The notes under the pieces are model-generated. The model searched no databases. It had not been told where the DNA came from and was given only the letters and a program-made list of their open reading frames with translations. This document shows positions 1-6,647 of a stretch of DNA of 11,529 nucleotides, piece after piece (positions within the stretch are counted from its first letter, which is position 1; each line of letters opens with the position of its first letter). The position numbers were made by a program, and so were the translations under genes. This stretch comes from Streptomyces lilacinus (GTDB taxonomy: Bacteria > Actinomycetota > Actinomycetes > Streptomycetales > Streptomycetaceae): the NCBI GenBank assembly GCA_000715685.1, contig KL569409.1, forward strand, positions 1 through 11,529, in the 5' to 3' direction.

Positions 1-84
1 GGCCGGTCCTGTTCGTCACGCGAAGCGAGCGACCGCATACGGGCAGCGGGTCGCGCAACCGTTCCTCGTCGCAGGCGTTACTCA

Positions 85-714
85 GTGAGGCATGTCGCCG
101 AGCGACTGGCGGGGGAGATGGCTGACGACGTACGGAGCCCGGCGTACGGCTGGGGTCGGCTGAGCACGGAGGTGCTCCACGAGGGCCCACACCTCACCCT
201 GCGGCGCGACCGCGTGCTGCAGCCGCACGGCGTGGAGGGCACCTACGAGCACATCACGGTCGCGGACGGGGCCCGGATCGTCGCCGTCGACGGGAACGGC
301 CGAGTGGCGCTGGTCGAAGACGACGTCTACCCGCTGGGCGGCCGTCTTCTCCATGTGCCCGGTGGGGGCGTCGCGCCGGGGGAGGCCCCCCGGGACGCGG
401 CGAGACGGGAGTGCGAGGAGGAAACGGGCTTCCGGCCGGGTGCTCTGTGCCTGATGACGGTCTTCCACCCTCTCCCCAGCCGGACTGCCGCCGCCACGTA
501 CATGTACCTGGCCACCGATCTCCACCGGGCCACCCCGCGTCGGGATCCGACCGAGGCCGGCATGACCGTGCGGTGGACGCCCCTCGCGGAGGCCGTACGG
601 GCCGTGGAGACGGGGGCCGTCTCGGAGGCCGGGAGCGTGATCGGCCTGCTCCTGGCGGAGCGGCTCCTGCACGTGGAGCGGAGTTGCCTGCCGGGCGAGC
701 CGTCGGCCGTGTGA
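85..714 (+). CDS. Nudix hydrolase, ADP-ribose pyrophosphatase-like
   Basis: Predicted cytoplasmic Nudix-fold hydrolase that cleaves a nucleoside diphosphate linked to another moiety; the substrate cannot be read from sequence. A perfect Nudix box (G-x5-E-x7-RE-U-x-EE-x-G-U) lies at residues 94-116: Gly94, Glu100, Arg108-Glu109, Glu112-Glu113, Gly115, Phe116. The Glu residues bind the catalytic metal. The preceding fold (GTYEHITV, IVAVDGNGRVALVEDD) resembles the ADP-ribose/ADP-sugar pyrophosphatase subgroup, which suggests but does not prove that substrate. The start is uncertain. The GTG at 85 has no clear Shine-Dalgarno. The ATG at 118 would remove 11 residues and give a more family-like N-terminus, but its purine-rich GGGGGAG directly abuts the codon. 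The gene stands alone and ends 9 bases before a strong hairpin. Confidence 0.85.
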   Translation: MRHVAERLAGEMADDVRSPAYGWGRLSTEVLHEGPHLTLRRDRVLQPHGVEGTYEHITVADGARIVAVDGNGRVALVEDDVYPLGGRLLHVPGGGVAPGEAPRDAARRECEEETGFRPGALCLMTVFHPLPSRTAAATYMYLATDLHRATPRRDPTEAGMTVRWTPLAEAVRAVETGAVSEAGSVIGLLLAERLLHVERSCLPGEPSAV

Positions 715-723
715 GCCCCGACA

Positions 724-759
724 GCGGTGGTGTTCACCCGTCAGGAGGAACACCACCGC
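724..759 (+). terminator. Perfect 11-bp hairpin after the Nudix gene
   Basis: Arms 724-734 and 749-759 are exact reverse complements (GCGGTGGTGTT / AACACCACCGC) around a 14-base loop. It starts 9 bases after the Nudix stop, so it probably terminates that transcript. There is no T-run, as is usual for actinomycete terminators. The loop contains AGGAGG (743-748), but no start codon follows at a usable distance. Confidence 0.65.
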
Positions 760-802
760 GGCTCGCCGGTCGGTGGCCCGGGCGGTGGCACCCTCTCGGA
801 AC

Positions 803-1309
803 ATGACCGACATCACCAAGAACGCCCAGCTCGTGCCCGTCCAGGAGTTCCGGCGCATGGACGCGGACGGCGACGGATCCGTCGACCTGACCGACTTCCT
901 CCGGGCGCCGCACCGGCTCCTGGCCGAGCTCGGCATCCCGGAGGAGTCCGACAAGGGGCGGGCTCTCCTCGAGGCCAACGAGACCCAGTGGAGGTTCCTG
1001 CTGTCCCTCGGCGACGCCGACGACGACGGTGTCCTCTCGGCCGACGAGTACGTGGCGGCCCGCACGTCCCCCGACTTCCGCTCCCCGGACCGCCCCGGCA
1101 AGGGAGAGGTGTGCCGGACCCTCTTCGATCTGCTCGACCGCGACGACGACGGCTCTCTCGACCAGGACGAATTCCTCCGGGCCGCCGAGTTCCTGGACAT
1201 GCCGACGCCCGACGCCAGGGCGTACTTCGACGAACTCGACACCGACGGCAGCGGACGCATCAGTCCCAAGGAGTTCCTGAAGGCGGTGAAGCGCTTCTAC
1301 ACCAGCTGA
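803..1309 (+). CDS. Four-EF-hand calcium-binding protein (calerythrin/Cab-like)
   Basis: A 168-residue cytoplasmic protein with four EF-hand loops and no signal peptide or membrane segment. The loops lie at residues 20-31 (DADGDGSVDLTD), 71-82 (DADDDGVLSADE), 112-123 (DRDDDGSLDQDE) and 146-157 (DTDGSGRISPKE). Size and the two-pair arrangement match bacterial calerythrin and the small Streptomyces Cab proteins, which act as calcium buffers or sensors. Any developmental role here is inference. Loop 1 has Asp rather than Glu at position 12, which in this family usually weakens Ca2+ binding or shifts it toward Mg2+; the other three have the canonical Glu. The ATG at 803 has only a weak GGA upstream. 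A GTG at 773 would add ten residues with no EF-hand content, so it was not chosen. Confidence 0.87.
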   Translation: MTDITKNAQLVPVQEFRRMDADGDGSVDLTDFLRAPHRLLAELGIPEESDKGRALLEANETQWRFLLSLGDADDDGVLSADEYVAARTSPDFRSPDRPGKGEVCRTLFDLLDRDDDGSLDQDEFLRAAEFLDMPTPDARAYFDELDTDGSGRISPKEFLKAVKRFYTS

Positions 1310-1322
1310 GCACCGCCCTCGA

Positions 1323-1355
1323 CGCCGGGAGAGGAGGGCTCAGCCTCTCCCGGCG
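1323..1355. terminator. Shared hairpin between converging genes
   Basis: A perfect 12-bp stem: 1323-1334 (CGCCGGGAGAGG) pairs with 1344-1355 (CCTCTCCCGGCG) across a 9-base loop. It follows the EF-hand stop by 13 bases. On the other strand it contains the last codons and the stop of the small secreted protein gene. It is symmetrical, so it can serve both transcripts. Confidence 0.75.
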
Positions 1356-1615
1356 CGACCGAGTACCGGAGGCACGCACCGGATCGTGCCGGCCGCGAAC
1401 TCGACCGCGACGGCGCGGCCCGGGCACTGGACCCGTTGCCATCTGCCGCCCACGCACTGGTAGAAGCCGGTGTTGCGCTGCTCGTCCACCCTGGCCTCGC
1501 GCCCTTGGCAGGCGACGGCGCCGCGCTGGGGCGTGGCCCGGGCCGCGCCGGGCGTGACGGAGACGAGTGTCGCGGTGGCGACCAAGAAGGCGGCGGCAAT
1601 GATCGGGAAGCGCAA
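1340..1615 (-). CDS. Small secreted four-cysteine protein, possibly chitin-binding (CBM14-like)
   Basis: A 91-residue protein with a Sec signal peptide: hydrophobic core at residues 4-20, cleavage probably after the Ala-Arg-Ala at 25-27. The mature part has four cysteines (36, 54, 64, 80) and the pattern F-Y-Q-C-V-G-G-R-W-x3-C-P-G, ending IRCVPP. This resembles the short, disulfide-bonded peritrophin-A/CBM14 chitin-binding fold, but that fold normally has six cysteines, so the assignment is tentative. The start is a TTG at 1615, supported by AGGAG five bases upstream. No better in-frame ATG or GTG was found. It converges on the EF-hand gene and is divergent from the acetyltransferase gene. 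Secretion is well supported; the binding function is a guess from the cysteine/aromatic spacing. Confidence 0.7.
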   Translation of the reverse strand: MRFPIIAAAFLVATATLVSVTPGAARATPQRGAVACQGREARVDEQRNTGFYQCVGGRWQRVQCPGRAVAVEFAAGTIRCVPPVLGRAGRG

Positions 1616-1722
1616 CGTGGCTCCTGCAAAGGTCTGAGACAGGCAGAGGAACTACTGCTACCGCAAGCCGGGACCCTCGCTCGCGCAACGCACCGACCCT
1701 CCGCGTAATCCAGTCGCACAGC

Positions 1723-1738
1723 CGCATACGCGTTTGCG
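1723..1738. promoter_or_regulatory. Imperfect 16-bp palindrome in a divergent promoter region
   Basis: CGCATACGCGTTTGCG reads the same on both strands except for one symmetric mismatch pair (14 of 16 positions). It lies between the secreted-protein gene (-) and the acetyltransferase gene (+), 66 bases before the latter's chosen start. The size and symmetry suit a dimeric repressor operator. No cognate regulator is adjacent, so the role is inferred. Confidence 0.35.
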
Positions 1739-1803
1739 ATCATGAGTGCGGCCGCTCCGCGATGCGTGGGGCCGTAGAGGTGTAGAGAAAGGCGATGTGT
1801 GTC

Positions 1804-2451
1804 ATGCCGGCTGTCCCCGCCGACCCCACCCTGGTTCACCCGATGCCCGAACAGCCGCGTGTGGTGTTGTTGAAGCCGTTGGTGACCTCGCCACTGATCG
1901 ACGTCGGGGAGTTCTCCTACTACGACGACCCGGACGACCCGACAGCATTCGAGACCCGCAACGTGCTGTACCACTACGGTCCGGAGAAGCTGGTCATCGG
2001 CAAGTTCTGCGCGCTGGGCACGGGGGTGCGGTTCATCATGAACGGTGCCAACCACCGGATGGACGGCCCCTCGACGTTCCCCTTCCCCATCATGGGCGGC
2101 TCCTGGGCCGAGCACTTCGATCTGATCACCGGCCTGCCCGGCAGGGGCGACACCGTCGTCGGCAACGACGTGTGGTTCGGGCACGGGGTCACGGTGATGC
2201 CCGGCGTCCGCATCGGGCACGGGGCGGTCGTCGCGACGGGTTCCGTGGTCGTCGACGACGTTCCCGACTACGGCATCGTCGGCGGCAACCCGGCCCGACT
2301 CATCCGCCGCCGGTTCGACGACGCGGACGTCGCCCGCCTCCTGGCTCTCGGGTGGTGGGACTGGCCCGCCGAGCACATCACCGCGCACATCCGCACGATC
2401 ATGTCCGGCGACATCGAGGCCCTCGAGGCCGCCGCCCCGACGACGGAGTAG
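1804..2451 (+). CDS. Vat/CatB-type xenobiotic O-acetyltransferase
   Basis: A left-handed parallel beta-helix acetyltransferase of the Vat (streptogramin A) / CatB (chloramphenicol) family, which transfers acetyl from acetyl-CoA to a hydroxyl on the drug. Family hallmarks are visible. FSYYDDP lies near the N-terminus. The catalytic-His region MNGANHRMDG (His at residue 84 from this start) is present, followed by the GGSWAEHFD loop. Hexapeptide repeats follow (VVGNDVWFGHGVTVMPGVRIGHGAVV), and then GIVGGNPARLIRRRF, the usual CoA-side end of the helix. Many Streptomyces chromosomes carry such genes without a proven resistance role, so the substrate is open. The ATG at 1804 was preferred because AAAGG lies 11 bases upstream; the in-frame ATG at 1795 has it only 2 bases away. 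A strong hairpin follows the stop. Confidence 0.87.
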   Translation: MPAVPADPTLVHPMPEQPRVVLLKPLVTSPLIDVGEFSYYDDPDDPTAFETRNVLYHYGPEKLVIGKFCALGTGVRFIMNGANHRMDGPSTFPFPIMGGSWAEHFDLITGLPGRGDTVVGNDVWFGHGVTVMPGVRIGHGAVVATGSVVVDDVPDYGIVGGNPARLIRRRFDDADVARLLALGWWDWPAEHITAHIRTIMSGDIEALEAAAPTTE

Positions 2452-2452
2452 C

Positions 2453-2485
2453 CACGCGCGGTCGGAGGGAGCTGTCCCGCGCGTG
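2453..2485 (+). terminator. Hairpin after the acetyltransferase gene
   Basis: A perfect 9-bp stem, CACGCGCGG (2453-2461) with CCGCGCGTG (2477-2485), loop of 15 bases, begins immediately after the stop codon. A second small GC palindrome (CCCGGATCCGGG) lies just downstream. It probably terminates the acetyltransferase transcript and separates it from the 146-residue gene. Confidence 0.6.
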
Positions 2486-2556
2486 TCGGTGCCCGGATCC
2501 GGGGTAGCGGCCGACAGCACGTCTCAACCTGTCGCTGTAGGCGAAGGGAAGACATC

Positions 2557-2997
2557 ATGGCTGACCGAACGGCGGAGAAGATGACCGACGGCTCGAGCGA
2601 CTCCCTGGCCAACCCCGTGATCAAGCGCGGCACGCTCTCCCTGACGCAGTCGGACGACGGCCTGCCGACGCTGACGGTGAGCGGGGGAAACGCCATCGCC
2701 AAGGGAATCCGCGTCGTGGACGAGTCGGGCAAGGTGATCGCGGCCTACGTGGCGTTCTCCCTCGACGATCTCAGCGTGGCCAAGCCCCTCCAGAGCGCGG
2801 TGTCCGGTGCCGTGGCGCACTCGCTCGACGGCATATCCGACGAACAGGCCGCGAAGGTCGAGGTGCCGTCCGGCGTCATCGTCGGGCACGAGGGCCCCGA
2901 CACCCCGGTGAAGCTGAGCCCGGACGAGTTCCGCGAACAGGCCGTCGCCACCCTGGAGAAGGGCCTCGTCGACCTCTCGCGCGACCTTCGCCGCTGA
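2557..2997 (+). CDS. Hypothetical soluble protein, 146 residues
   Basis: I do not recognise this family. The coding call rests on a strong AAGGGA Shine-Dalgarno about 7 bases before the ATG, strong GC bias at third codon positions and clean boundaries. The protein is acidic, lacks cysteine and tryptophan, and has no signal peptide or membrane segment. After a polar N-terminus (1-20) it alternates short strand-like segments (TLSLTQ, LTVSGG, IRVVD, VIAAYVAF at about 26-68). A helical stretch follows (about 70-90), then a VEVPSGVIVGHEGP segment. It ends in a charged helix (about 120-146). Hairpins or gaps of about 100 bases separate it from both neighbours, so context gives no function. Confidence 0.75.
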   Translation: MADRTAEKMTDGSSDSLANPVIKRGTLSLTQSDDGLPTLTVSGGNAIAKGIRVVDESGKVIAAYVAFSLDDLSVAKPLQSAVSGAVAHSLDGISDEQAAKVEVPSGVIVGHEGPDTPVKLSPDEFREQAVATLEKGLVDLSRDLRR

Positions 2998-3037
2998 CCG
3001 GAAAGGGCCTCAAGACAGCGCGCCGACGGCTGTGCGG

Positions 3038-3052
3038 TGCGGCGGGGCCGCA
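3038..3052. terminator. Small GC hairpin between the hypothetical and lectin genes
   Basis: TGCGGC (3038-3043) pairs with GCCGCA (3047-3052) across a GGG loop, 40 bases after the upstream stop. The stem is only 6 bp, so it could be a weak terminator or chance in GC-rich DNA. Confidence 0.3.
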
Positions 3053-3113
3053 GTAGCGTGCGCAGCGTTTCACACCGACATGGCTTGCGTTTCCGAGCAG
3101 GAAAGGGCAGTCG

Positions 3114-4088
3114 ATGAGAACGAGGCACAGACCCATCGGCCGACTGGTCCGCGCCCTCGTGGCGTCGGCCGCGGCCGTGACGCTCCTGGGCGCCGCACCG
3201 GCACCCGCGACCGCGGGAAAACCCGTCGCCATCAGCGTCTTCGGCTCCTCCATAGCCGCCGCGCGCAACGCCGACGGACGGCTCGAGCTCTTCGGGACCA
3301 ACAGCGGCGACGCCGTCTTCCACCGCTACCAGAACCGCGCCGGTGGCGGCGCCTGGTCGCCGTGGGCCCAGTTCGACGGCGCCCTGCGCGCCGTGGCCGC
3401 CGAGACCAACGCCGACGGCCGCATGGAGCTGTTCGGCGTCACCGGCGCCGGAACCGTATTCCACCGCTGGCAGACCCCCAACTCCAGCACTCCGTGGTCC
3501 AACTGGGAGCAGCTCGACGGGCTGCTGACCTCGATCGCCGCGGCCCGCAACGCCGACGGGCGACTCGAAATCTTCGGCACCAACAGCGTCGGAAACATCT
3601 TCCACCGCTGGCAGACGGCCATCGGCGGCCCCTGGTCGGGCTGGGAGCTCATCGAAGGCGGACTGACCCAGGTCGCCGCCGAGACCAACGCCGACGGTCG
3701 TATCGAACTCTTCGGCGTCAACAGCGCCGGCCAGATCTTCCACAAATGGCAGACCGCCCTCGGCGGTCGATGGTCGGTCTGGGAGCAGCTCGACGGCAGC
3801 CTGACCTCGATCGCCGCGGCCCGCAACGCCGACGGGCGACTCGAGATCTTCGGCACCAACAGCGGGGACGCCATCTACCACCGCGCGCAGACGGCCATCG
3901 GCGGCCCGTGGGCAGGTTGGGAACAGTTCGACGGCGCCCTGAGCCAGGTCGCGGCCGAGACCAATGCCGACGGCCGCATCGAACTCTTCGGTGTCAACAG
4001 CGGCGGCTACCCGTACCACCGCTGGCAGACGCGGATCGGCGGCCCGTGGTCGGGCTGGGAGCAGTTCGACGGCCTGCTGCGACCGTAG
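3114..4088 (+). CDS. Secreted six-repeat beta-propeller lectin (PLL/tectonin-like)
   Basis: A 324-residue exported protein. Residues 1-34 form a Sec signal peptide (RHR-rich start, hydrophobic core 14-28, cleavage after Ala-Thr-Ala 32-34). The rest is six tandem repeats at 47-93, 94-140, 141-186, 187-232, 233-278 and 279-324. Each follows the pattern (I/V)AAxxNADGRxE(L/I)FG...FHRWQT...WSxWEQxDG. This is the repeat of Photorhabdus PLL-type and tectonin-like propeller lectins, where each repeat is a four-stranded blade and sugars bind between blades; the ligand here is unknown. Repeats alternate between two types: AAARNADGRLEIFGTNS in 1, 3, 5 and AAETNADGRIELFGVNS in 2, 4, 6. Blade 5 has HRAQ where most have HRWQ. 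GAAAGGG lies six bases before the ATG. PLL itself is seven-bladed, so six is unusual. Confidence 0.85.
   Translation: MRTRHRPIGRLVRALVASAAAVTLLGAAPAPATAGKPVAISVFGSSIAAARNADGRLELFGTNSGDAVFHRYQNRAGGGAWSPWAQFDGALRAVAAETNADGRMELFGVTGAGTVFHRWQTPNSSTPWSNWEQLDGLLTSIAAARNADGRLEIFGTNSVGNIFHRWQTAIGGPWSGWELIEGGLTQVAAETNADGRIELFGVNSAGQIFHKWQTALGGRWSVWEQLDGSLTSIAAARNADGRLEIFGTNSGDAIYHRAQTAIGGPWAGWEQFDGALSQVAAETNADGRIELFGVNSGGYPYHRWQTRIGGPWSGWEQFDGLLRP
3525..3867 (+). repeat. 276-bp-period intragenic repeat in the lectin gene
   Basis: The DNA from about 3525 (CTGACCTCGATCGCCGCGG...) recurs from about 3801 and is nearly identical for about 65 bases. The only difference I see before divergence is GAA versus GAG at one Glu codon. 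The period is 276 bases, or 92 residues, exactly two blades. Identity at silent positions indicates recent duplication or gene conversion of a two-blade unit. Confidence 0.75.
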
Positions 4089-4135
4089 GAACGCCGACCA
4101 CGAGGGGCGCTGACGCTCCGTCGCACGCGCCGAAC

Positions 4136-4168
4136 CCGCTGCCGACGCACCGCATCCGTCGGCAGCGG
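4136..4168. terminator. Shared hairpin between lectin and peroxidase genes
   Basis: A perfect 12-bp stem, CCGCTGCCGACG (4136-4147) with CGTCGGCAGCGG (4157-4168), 9-base loop. It lies midway between the converging stops at 4088 and 4224, so it probably terminates both transcripts. Confidence 0.75.
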
Positions 4169-4223
4169 AACCCGCGTGGCGCACGGCAGTGCTCGTACTG
4201 CTGGCAGTAAGGCGGTGAGGAGG

Positions 4224-4712
4224 TCAGGCGGGCAGGACGGCTTCGATGGCCGCCGTGACCTCCGGGGCGTCGGGCTCCGTCCGCGGACCGAAGCGGGCGG
4301 CGACGGCACCGTCGGGCGAGATCAGGAACTTCTCGAAGTTCCAGCGGATGTCGCCGACGTACTGCTCGGCGTCCGGGATGTCGACCAGCCCGTCGTACAG
4401 GGGGTGCCGGTGGTCGCCGTTGACGTCGGTCTTCTCGGTCATGGGGAAGGTGACGCCGTAGGTGGCCGAGCAGAAGGAGGCGATCTCCTCGGCGCTGCCG
4501 GGCTCCTGCCCCATGAACTGGTTGCACGGGACGCCCAGGACGGTGAAGCCGCGCGGCGCGTAGTGCTCGTGCAGTTTCTCCAACGCCGCGTACTGCGGAG
4601 TCAGCCCGCACTTCGAGGCCACGTTGACGACCAGAACGGCCTTGCCCCGGTACTGCGCGAGGTTCGCCGGTCCGCCCTGGAGGGCGCCGATTTCCACGTC
4701 GTAGACAGACAT
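4224..4712 (-). CDS. Glutathione peroxidase family, thioredoxin-dependent type
   Basis: A 162-residue cytoplasmic thiol peroxidase with a thioredoxin fold that reduces hydrogen and organic peroxides. The catalytic tetrad of the family is complete: peroxidatic Cys35 (NVASKCGLTPQ), Gln69 (NQFMGQEPG), Trp124 and Asn125 (WNFEKFL). Cys81 (SFCSATYG) sits at the resolving-cysteine position known from non-selenium, thioredoxin-using members. This is therefore likely a 2-Cys enzyme served by thioredoxin; actinomycetes generally use mycothiol rather than glutathione. The ATG at 4712 has GAGGAG four bases upstream. An in-frame TTG four codons earlier overlaps that ribosome-binding site and was rejected. 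It is divergent from the secreted hydrolase across about 125 bases and shares a terminator with the lectin gene. Confidence 0.93.
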   Translation of the reverse strand: MSVYDVEIGALQGGPANLAQYRGKAVLVVNVASKCGLTPQYAALEKLHEHYAPRGFTVLGVPCNQFMGQEPGSAEEIASFCSATYGVTFPMTEKTDVNGDHRHPLYDGLVDIPDAEQYVGDIRWNFEKFLISPDGAVAARFGPRTEPDAPEVTAAIEAVLPA

Positions 4713-4838
4713 GCTGCTCCTCAACCTTCTGCGTATACCTACTGCGCCAGTATGCGCATCGCGCGGTGGCTGGCCCCACTGGGATTGGGGGGAAAGCCGT
4801 AGTGAGTACGCGCGGCCGTGCTTTTAACGTCTGGCTGT

Positions 4839-6464
4839 ATGACATATGTGTCGAGCAACGACAAACAGCCCCCCTCGGGCAGGCGTCGACGAGGGAGGCG
4901 CGCGACGACGTCGGCCGCGGCCGTGGGTCTCGCCCTTGCCGCCTGTCTCACCGCTTCCCCCGCCACGGCCACCACCACGGCGAACCGTGACGGCGGCACG
5001 ACGGCCGTCGGGGCCGGGCTCGAACGCTACTACCACCAGCGCCTCGACTGGCGCAGCTGCGTTCTGGGCCCGGACGACGGGAAGGGCCGCGACCTGGAGA
5101 AGGCGGGCGCTCGGTGCGCGGACGTCACCGTGCCGCTGGACTACGCCGACCCCCGGGGCCGCACGATCACCGTCGCGATATCCCGGCTCGAGGCCACCGA
5201 CCCCCGCCACCGCGTCGGCGCGATCCTGCTCAACAACGGCGGCCCCGGCGGCACCGCCCTCGAGTCCCCGCCGGACGTCCGCAAGGTGATGAAGGAGACC
5301 GGCCCTCGCTTCGACATCATCGGCTTCGACCCGCGCTTCGTCGGCCGCAGCACCCCGCTGGACTGCGGCTGGCCCACCGGCACCGCCATCTTCTCGGCCG
5401 GTCACGACCGGGCGGGCTTCGAACGCCAGGCCACCTTCCACAAGAGGCTGGCCGACACGTGCCGGGCCACGAACGCATCGGTGCTGCCGCACGTCAGCAC
5501 CCGCAACACGGCCCGTGACATGGACGTCATCAGAGGCGCGCTCGGCGAGCGGAAGATCTCCTACCTGGGCTACTCGTACGGCACCTACCTGGGCACGGTC
5601 TACACCCAGATGTTCCCCGGCCGCTTCGACCGGATGGTGCTCGACGGGGCGATCGCCCCGGGCGACTACGGCCCACGGCTGCTGCGGGGCGCCGAGCGCG
5701 AGAACGAGCGGGCGCTCTCCGACTGGGCCGCCTGGGCAGCGCGGCGGAACGACGTCTACGGGCTCGGCCGCACCCGCGCCGAGGTGCTCGCCACGGTCGA
5801 CCGCGTCGTCGCGTCGTCCGCGCGCAGCCCGCTGACCGTCGGCACCGCCCCCGAGACCTTCCGGCTCGACGACACTCGGGTACCGCTCCTGCTCATGGAG
5901 GGGATCGCGGACGACACCGACCCGGGCCGGACAGCCCTGGGCGAGCAGCTCGCCGTGCTGGCCAGGGCCGCGGACGGACAGCGGACCCGGCTGTCACCGC
6001 AGTTCGCCGCACTCCTGCGGTTCATGCTGACAGGCGAGCAATCGCACTACGGGAGCGTGCAGACCGCGATCCTGTGCGGGGACGTGGCCGCCCCGCGCGA
6101 TCCCGAGCGGTACTGGCGGGACATCGAGCGCAGCCGCGCGGGGCATCCGCTGTTCGGCCCGCTGACCAACAACATCGGCCCGTGCGCCTTCTGGGACCGG
6201 CCGCGCGAGGAGCCCACCCGGGTGCGCCGCGACGCACCGGTGCTGATCGTGGCCGCCACCGGCGATCCGCGCACCACCTACCGGAGCAGCGTCGAGCTGC
6301 ACGGCCGGCTGCCCAGTTCGAAGCTGATCAGCCTCAAGGGCGCCAACCACCACGGCCTCTACGGCTCCTACGGAAACGCCTGCGTGGACGACAAGGTCAA
6401 CCAGTACCTGGCCACCGGCACATTGCCGGCGAAGGACCAGACCTGCGTCAAGCAGGTCGGCTAG
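4839..6464 (+). CDS. Secreted alpha/beta hydrolase, tripeptidyl aminopeptidase (Slp/TAP)-like
   Basis: A 541-residue exported serine hydrolase of the Streptomyces Slp/tripeptidyl aminopeptidase group, predicted to trim N-terminal peptides outside the cell. The N-terminus has an arginine-rich stretch (RRRRGRR) and a hydrophobic segment ending near SPATATTTA, giving a Sec or possibly Tat signal. Core motifs are the oxyanion segment LNNGGPGG, the nucleophile elbow GYSYGT with Ser246, the acid Asp476 in ATGDPRTTY, and the base His504/505 in GANHHGLYG. The last about 100 residues match the C-terminal TAP-like domain, with paired cysteines near the end (ACVDD... and QTC). The start is uncertain: ATG 4839, GTG 4818 and GTG 4848 are all in frame and none has a convincing Shine-Dalgarno, so a leaderless transcript is possible. 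Hairpins follow the stop. Confidence 0.88.
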   Translation: MTYVSSNDKQPPSGRRRRGRRATTSAAAVGLALAACLTASPATATTTANRDGGTTAVGAGLERYYHQRLDWRSCVLGPDDGKGRDLEKAGARCADVTVPLDYADPRGRTITVAISRLEATDPRHRVGAILLNNGGPGGTALESPPDVRKVMKETGPRFDIIGFDPRFVGRSTPLDCGWPTGTAIFSAGHDRAGFERQATFHKRLADTCRATNASVLPHVSTRNTARDMDVIRGALGERKISYLGYSYGTYLGTVYTQMFPGRFDRMVLDGAIAPGDYGPRLLRGAERENERALSDWAAWAARRNDVYGLGRTRAEVLATVDRVVASSARSPLTVGTAPETFRLDDTRVPLLLMEGIADDTDPGRTALGEQLAVLARAADGQRTRLSPQFAALLRFMLTGEQSHYGSVQTAILCGDVAAPRDPERYWRDIERSRAGHPLFGPLTNNIGPCAFWDRPREEPTRVRRDAPVLIVAATGDPRTTYRSSVELHGRLPSSKLISLKGANHHGLYGSYGNACVDDKVNQYLATGTLPAKDQTCVKQVG

Positions 6465-6506
6465 GGCTTGTCGGGGGGGGCGTAGCCCCAGCCCCGCCCT
6501 TTCTCC

Positions 6507-6627
6507 CCCAGCTACCGCTGGGAGGTGCCCCCGGTTTCCCGGGGCTCCGCCCCGGGCCCAGCCCAAAACGCCGGACGGGCTGATAAATCAGCCCGTCCGG
6601 CGTTCGAGGACACCGCGCGAAGCGCGG
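6507..6627. repeat. Cluster of four extragenic hairpins (Streptomyces-type intergenic palindrome)
   Basis: Four perfect hairpins are packed between two converging genes. CCCAGC/GCTGGG spans 6507-6522, and CCCGGGG/CCCCGGG spans 6538-6556. The main 18-bp stem pairs 6567-6584 with 6587-6604 (AACGCCGGACGGGCTGAT and its complement around AA). CCGCGC-GAA-GCGCGG spans 6613-6627. The central element matches, from memory, the widely repeated intergenic palindrome of Streptomyces genomes built on GCCGGACGGGCTGA. It probably terminates transcription from both sides. The 6465-6647 gap holds no gene. Confidence 0.75.
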
Positions 6628-6647
6628 CCCTGTCGTGACTGCGTCTG

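Noticed and set aside
743..748. A perfect AGGAGG ribosome-binding sequence in a hairpin loop.
   Set aside because: No start codon lies 4-12 bases downstream on this strand, so it is more likely part of a terminator loop than a riboregulated start.
3252..4085. Regularly spaced repeats that could suggest a CRISPR array.
   Set aside because: The period is 138-141 bases, in frame and protein-coding, and repeats differ as blades rather than as identical repeats with unique spacers.
2745..4184. A 479-codon minus-strand frame opposite the hypothetical and lectin genes, apparently repetitive.
   Set aside because: Its repeats are the antisense image of the lectin blades; the sense strand has a signal peptide, ribosome-binding site and family repeat.
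4713..4838. Promoter elements between the peroxidase and hydrolase genes, including a possible SigR-type site.
   Set aside because: I could not find a convincing -35/-10 pair with proper spacing on either strand; CCCCA/TGGGG (4774-4790) is too short to call.
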